A stretch of DNA of 64,000 nt, taken from the NCBI RefSeq assembly GCF_007829335.1, contig NZ_VIWO01000002.1:682001-746000 (forward strand). Direction: 5' to 3'. The notes below the pieces were generated by a model. The model did not search any database, was not told where the DNA came from, and saw only the letters and a list, made by a program, of their open reading frames with translations. Of this stretch, positions 59,823 through 64,000 are shown piece after piece. The position numbers and the translations under genes were made by a program. Within the stretch, counting starts at the first letter, position 1. Every line of letters begins with the position of its first letter. The DNA comes from Chitinophaga polysaccharea (GTDB lineage Bacteria; Bacteroidota; Bacteroidia; Chitinophagales; Chitinophagaceae).

Positions 59823-61295
59823 TTATTTCAGGTACCACATCAGGGTAGTCTGCTTATCCGGACCGAACTGCGTTAACGCTTTCAGGTATTCGTCGTTGTT
59901 GGTATCACGTTCCCCTGTCGGATAAATATAACGTTTGGGCAAGCTGGTGGAGGCAGACAGCGGGCCTAGTACGAACTTGGGGAAACCGGTACGACGGTTG
60001 TCGAACCAGGCTTCCGCTCCTTTCAGGAACCCGGCAATCCATTTCTGGCCTATCAGCTGTTCCAGTGTACCGTTGTACTTTACAGACGGCTGATCGTAGT
60101 AGTGGGCATCGGTAGCCGCCTGGTCAACACCATAGTATTTCATGCTGGCGCCAATACCATCGTAGTAGAGGCTTTCAGCAGTTTTGCCTGCTACGGTTAT
60201 TTTTCCGGCCTGTACACATTCTGCCAGGATGAAGCATACTTCTGCATAAGTCATCATGGTAGCTTTCACCATGGGATGACTGTTACTTTTAAACATATCA
60301 GACAGCCGGGAAATATGAACCGTTCCACCGTTATAGTCATAAGGCGCAGGGATAGCGTTCGGAACGCCGACATAAGGCTTTGTATCAACGGTTCCTCCCG
60401 AAAGCGAATCTACTTTGGCGATCCAAACGCCCAGGCGGGGATCGTTGCGTTGTTGCAGCGCATCTACGATTTCCTTACTGGGTTTACGCTTATTGAACTC
60501 CTCGAAACCATTGGCCATGGGACCTCCGGGCCAGCTGTTAGCGCCTACGTCTCCCAGGTACTTTACTTCTGCATTGTCTGCATTGCTTTCAAAGATGGGA
60601 TACTTTACCTTATCATTGATAATGGCCTGCATGTCGGTAAATGCGGGCACATAACTCTTTGAGATGCGCAGTAGCATTCTTAACCGGAGCGAGTTAGCAA
60701 ACTTACGCCAGAGTAAAGGATCGCCGCCATACATCACATCTGCGGTAGCATCTACGCCATTCGTCAGCGTAGCCAATTGGTCGTTGGCATCTTTAAGTGA
60801 TTGAAGCAAGGCAGGATATACTACCTGCTGCTGGTCATATTTCGGATGCAGGATACGGTCCTCTTTCAAACGCAATGCCTCGGTATAGGGGATGTCGCCA
60901 AACAGGTCGGAGAGATAGGCAAAGTTAAATGCCTCCAGTATCTTTCCTACCGCTATGTATTGTGGAACGTTTTGCTTTTTGGCCTGGTCCATCATTTCAT
61001 AGTTAACCGAAAGTTTGGCGTAGTTACCGTCCCAGCTCTGCGGACCCCAATCGAATTTGTCGTTGCCTTCGTTACGCACCATCGTGATGTAACGCCCCGC
61101 AGATGCAGGCTTATCGAAGTAGGCATCTTCCTGGTAATCATAAGCAGTGTTGATCAACGAGGTAGACAACAGGAATTCAGGGTTGATCACCTGCGACTTG
61201 TTTGGGTTTACGTTGATGTCTTCCAACCCCTTCTTACAAGCAGAGGAAAGTATCACCAGGCAAAACAGTAGATATATAACAGGTATGCGTTGCAT
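59823..61295 (-). CDS. SusD/RagB-like nutrient-binding lipoprotein
   Basis: From the ATG at 61295 the protein has 490 residues; a TTG six bases upstream is less likely. The lipobox is LSSAC followed by KKGLEDINVNPNKSQ, typical of the SusD-like 2 group. LWRKFANSLRLRMLLRIS, MTYAEVCFILAECV and WFDNRRTGFP are family motifs. It sits on the cell surface as the lid of the SusC channel and binds the substrate glycan or peptide. It starts 18 bases after the SusC stop codon. Confidence 0.93.
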   Translation of the reverse strand: MQRIPVIYLLFCLVILSSACKKGLEDINVNPNKSQVINPEFLLSTSLINTAYDYQEDAYFDKPASAGRYITMVRNEGNDKFDWGPQSWDGNYAKLSVNYEMMDQAKKQNVPQYIAVGKILEAFNFAYLSDLFGDIPYTEALRLKEDRILHPKYDQQQVVYPALLQSLKDANDQLATLTNGVDATADVMYGGDPLLWRKFANSLRLRMLLRISKSYVPAFTDMQAIINDKVKYPIFESNADNAEVKYLGDVGANSWPGGPMANGFEEFNKRKPSKEIVDALQQRNDPRLGVWIAKVDSLSGGTVDTKPYVGVPNAIPAPYDYNGGTVHISRLSDMFKSNSHPMVKATMMTYAEVCFILAECVQAGKITVAGKTAESLYYDGIGASMKYYGVDQAATDAHYYDQPSVKYNGTLEQLIGQKWIAGFLKGAEAWFDNRRTGFPKFVLGPLSASTSLPKRYIYPTGERDTNNDEYLKALTQFGPDKQTTLMWYLK

Positions 61296-61313
61296 AACCA
61301 ACTATTTATTAGT

Positions 61314-64000
61314 TTAAAAATTGAATCCCAGTTTTACGCCATAGGAACGGGTATATGGCAAGCCCCAGCTGGTAACACCAGGCGAAAAGCTGCCGTTGGC
61401 AATGGTCATAGCCGTTTCAGGATCATAGCCTTGCTCAGCAGCGGTCCAGGTAAACAGGTTCCTGGCAATGAATGCAATGGAGAGATTGTTTATAGGCGCT
61501 CTGCCCAACACTTTCTTCGAAAAGTTGTATGTCAGGGAGGCCTCTCTCAGCTTCACGTAGCTGGCATCGAAAGTAGAGCGGCTATTGAAACTCCAGTAGT
61601 ATTCGCCGTAGTAATTTTCCGGGTCCGTTACAACATCATTGAGTTTATATTTACCGGGACTTTCTTCCACATATCCAAACAGGATCATTCCGTCGGTACG
61701 GTTGTAGGTGCCATCGTTCCAGGCCAGTCCACCGGTTTGCGGATCACGGCCATGGATGGTTGTTTGCGTACGTCCGTCACTCAGGAGATTTTTAGCTACG
61801 TAGGAGAAGAACTTTCCTCCCTGGCGCCAGTCGATCAGCAGATTCAGCGTAAATCCTTTGTAGGTAAAGGTATTGGTGATCCCTACCATAAAATCGGGAT
61901 TGTAGTTACCTATTTTAACATAGTCATTTACTTTCTGATAGCTACCGTCGTTGGCCAGCAAAGGCTGCCCTTTAAACTCTCCGTCTGGCACCGTGGCCCA
62001 GTTCTGGGCATACATATCGCCCATTTCTGTTCCCTCTGCTACCTGGAAGCGGATACCTTCTGCACCACCTACAAGGTAGTTGGTAATACCCGGCATCAGC
62101 TCAATGATCTTATTGCGATTCTTGGTGTAATTAACCTGTAAATCCCAGCGGAAGGCGCCTTTAACCGGGGTGGCATTCAACCCGATTTCAATGCCTTTAT
62201 TTCCTACCTTACCTGCATTTGTCAACAGGTTGCTATACCCTGTAGCCATTGTTACCGGAATCCGGAGAATCTGGTTTTTGTTGATGGTATTATAGTAAGT
62301 GATATCAATCCCCAGTCTTCCGTCCAGGAAACGAACATCGGCCCCGAACTCATGAGAGGTGGCAATCAGGGGTTTCAATTTGTTATTCAGCAAGGCATTG
62401 TCAATAGTGGCACGCTTCACACTTCCCCAATCCTGTCCAAAGCCAAAGGTATTGTACAGGCTATACGGATCTGTATCTCCGCCCACCTGCGCCCAGTTAG
62501 CCCTCACCTTGGCAAAAGAAAGTATGTTTGATTTGATATTGAACATATCGGTCAATATCAGGCTGAGTGAAGCAGAAGGATAGAAATAGGAGTTATTTTC
62601 AGGAGGCAAAGTACTTGACCAGTCGTTGCGGGCGGTCAGATCGAGGAAGGCATAGTTACGGAAAGCTACCTGTCCCATGCCGTATACGCTGTTAATACGT
62701 TTTGTAAAACGATAGGAGTCGTTGAATACAGTGCCTGCTTTAGCATTTGAAATACTGTATACGCCGGGCATTACCAGGCTTTCTGTTTTCTGGGTAGTAC
62801 CAGCACCGGATTGGTTCATCCTGTTGGCGCCGCCAGATACTGAGATAAAGAAATCCTTGTTGACTTGCTTCTTATAGCTCAACAGGAAATCTGTATTCTG
62901 CTCCCGGAACGTTTCCGTTTCGATACCGTAGCCACCATTGGGATTCTTAATGGCGCTGAAGGCACGCTTACTTTCCCGGTATTCAGAATAGTAGTCCATA
63001 CCGGTACGGGCCATGAGCGTCAGGTCTTTAGTGATATCTATATTCAATTCCACATTTCCCATGATACGATCACGGTTATATCCATTGGTCAGCTCATATG
63101 CTACGAAATAGGGATTATCAGTAGACCCCGGCACATGTGAGAACTGCTGCAGTCCTTCTTTTCCAGGAATCCAGTAGTTGCGGAGCTTCCTGATATCTAC
63201 ATTGGGCGTGGTGGTATATACAATGCTGGATACACTTCCACGGTTGTAGGTAGGCCTGTTGTTGCTCGTGTTTTTCGTATAGCCGATATTGGTGCTCACG
63301 CGTACTTTCGGGTGCAGCGTATACCCGGCGGACAGATTAATAGTATTTCTTTTCAGATCGGTATTAGGGGTAATCCCTTCATTGGCAAGATTAGTATAAG
63401 ACAGGCGGAAGTTACCATCTTTATTATTACCGGTTACGGCTATATTATTAGTCAGGGTAGAGCCGGTACGGAAGAAATCTTTATGGCGGTTAGGATAAGA
63501 TACCCAGTCTGTAGGAATAGGATTACCATTAGCATCCAGGGGACTATCCCATTGTACATGTTTGGTACCTACATCGAGGCGCGGGCCCCAGCTGGCTTCT
63601 GAGATGGTTTCATCGGAACCGGTACGGTCGCCTGCGCCAAATTCATTCTGGAATTTAGGGAACAGGGTAGCGCGGTCGAACAGGGCACTGGAATTAACAG
63701 CAACACCCAATCCTTTTTGGGCGCCACTTCCTGATTTGGTGGTAATCAGGATCACCCCATTGAGTGCGCGGGAGCCATACAGCGCAGAAGCGCTGGCTCC
63801 TTTCAGTACGGTCATACTGGCAATGTCGTCGGGGTTGATATCAGAAATGGTGCTGCCATAATCCACCACCACCTGTCCTACCGGTTGTTTGGGCGCGCGT
63901 ACAGCAGGTGCAATGGGTACACCATCTACTACATACAGAGGTTGATTATATCCGTCCAGTTTACTTTGACCGCGGATCACCACCAGCGAGGTGGCGCCGG
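61314..64000 (-). CDS. SusC/RagA TonB-linked outer-membrane protein, C-terminal part
   Basis: The frame runs to the right edge, so the signal peptide and carboxypeptidase-like domain lie outside; about 895 codons are visible. The plug appears at once as GATSLVIRGQSKLDG, then QPLYVVDGVPIAP and TVLKGASASALYGSRALNGV. The barrel follows, ending SWGLPYTRSYGVKLGFNF with the terminal Phe used for barrel assembly. It imports a glycan or peptide across the outer membrane using TonB energy, paired with the SusD protein. The two downstream glycan-related genes suggest a polysaccharide utilisation locus. Confidence 0.95.
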   Translation of the reverse strand, partial: GATSLVVIRGQSKLDGYNQPLYVVDGVPIAPAVRAPKQPVGQVVVDYGSTISDINPDDIASMTVLKGASASALYGSRALNGVILITTKSGSGAQKGLGVAVNSSALFDRATLFPKFQNEFGAGDRTGSDETISEASWGPRLDVGTKHVQWDSPLDANGNPIPTDWVSYPNRHKDFFRTGSTLTNNIAVTGNNKDGNFRLSYTNLANEGITPNTDLKRNTINLSAGYTLHPKVRVSTNIGYTKNTSNNRPTYNRGSVSSIVYTTTPNVDIRKLRNYWIPGKEGLQQFSHVPGSTDNPYFVAYELTNGYNRDRIMGNVELNIDITKDLTLMARTGMDYYSEYRESKRAFSAIKNPNGGYGIETETFREQNTDFLLSYKKQVNKDFFISVSGGANRMNQSGAGTTQKTESLVMPGVYSISNAKAGTVFNDSYRFTKRINSVYGMGQVAFRNYAFLDLTARNDWSSTLPPENNSYFYPSASLSLILTDMFNIKSNILSFAKVRANWAQVGGDTDPYSLYNTFGFGQDWGSVKRATIDNALLNNKLKPLIATSHEFGADVRFLDGRLGIDITYYNTINKNQILRIPVTMATGYSNLLTNAGKVGNKGIEIGLNATPVKGAFRWDLQVNYTKNRNKIIELMPGITNYLVGGAEGIRFQVAEGTEMGDMYAQNWATVPDGEFKGQPLLANDGSYQKVNDYVKIGNYNPDFMVGITNTFTYKGFTLNLLIDWRQGGKFFSYVAKNLLSDGRTQTTIHGRDPQTGGLAWNDGTYNRTDGMILFGYVEESPGKYKLNDVVTDPENYYGEYYWSFNSRSTFDASYVKLREASLTYNFSKKVLGRAPINNLSIAFIARNLFTWTAAEQGYDPETAMTIANGSFSPGVTSWGLPYTRSYGVKLGFNF

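Overview
The window looks like chromosome of a Bacteroidota bacterium of the Chitinophaga type. Supporting signs are SusC/SusD-like genes, a FecR/TonB-receptor surface-signalling locus, many lipoproteins beginning C-K-K, outer-membrane beta-barrel proteins with a carboxypeptidase-like N-terminal domain, and TAnnTTTG-type -7 promoter boxes. No rRNA, tRNA, CRISPR array, insertion sequence or prophage was recognised.

Layout. 0-1.3 kb: two translationally coupled exported proteins, one made of WG repeats. 1.6-5.9 kb: convergent PafA-like alkaline phosphatase and Tat-exported phospholipase C, with a 34-bp perfect inverted repeat between their stop codons. 6-10.2 kb: a minus-strand cluster of a Cys-rich small membrane protein, an MbnP-like protein, a diheme MbnH/MauG-like peroxidase, a CDICGCG outer-membrane protein and an AraC regulator, probably for copper handling. 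10.3-12.9 kb: DUF2071 protein, AraC regulator, aldo/keto reductase. 13-19.9 kb: TetR regulator and a TolC-HlyD-ABC-ABC-permease-permease exporter of the YbhGFSR type, with TTGAACAA palindromes in front of both tetR and tolC. 20-24.8 kb: leuC-leuD-leuA-like-leuB. 24.9-33.7 kb: a frameshifted DUF1801 gene, a DHFR-like protein, an outer-membrane protein with a MarR gene, an ECF sigma factor divergent from a DoxX-like gene, a fibre-like protein and a CPA1 antiporter. 33.7-40.1 kb: GH78 rhamnosidase, GH20 hexosaminidase and a compact GH101-like protein. 40-44.9 kb: membrane protein, sterol-desaturase-like hydroxylase, DUF1080 lipoprotein and a YD-repeat-like protein. 44.9-53.6 kb: a surface-signalling locus. 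53.9-55.3 kb: MgtE. 55.3-64 kb: a SusC/SusD locus with two poorly characterised glycan-active proteins, cut by the window edge.

The most unusual item is the regulator of the surface-signalling locus (51753-53609, minus). A FecI-type ECF sigma factor is continuous in frame with a hydrophobic lipobox-like segment, a PDZ domain and an S41 protease domain that keeps its Ser/Lys dyad. The next genes encode the FecR anti-sigma factor and a TonB receptor with a signalling (STN) domain. In other bacteria the S41 protease Prc helps destroy FecR-type anti-sigma factors, so one polypeptide here may combine a membrane-tethered sigma factor with the protease that acts on its own anti-sigma factor. That mechanism is inference; the fusion itself is read directly from the sequence.
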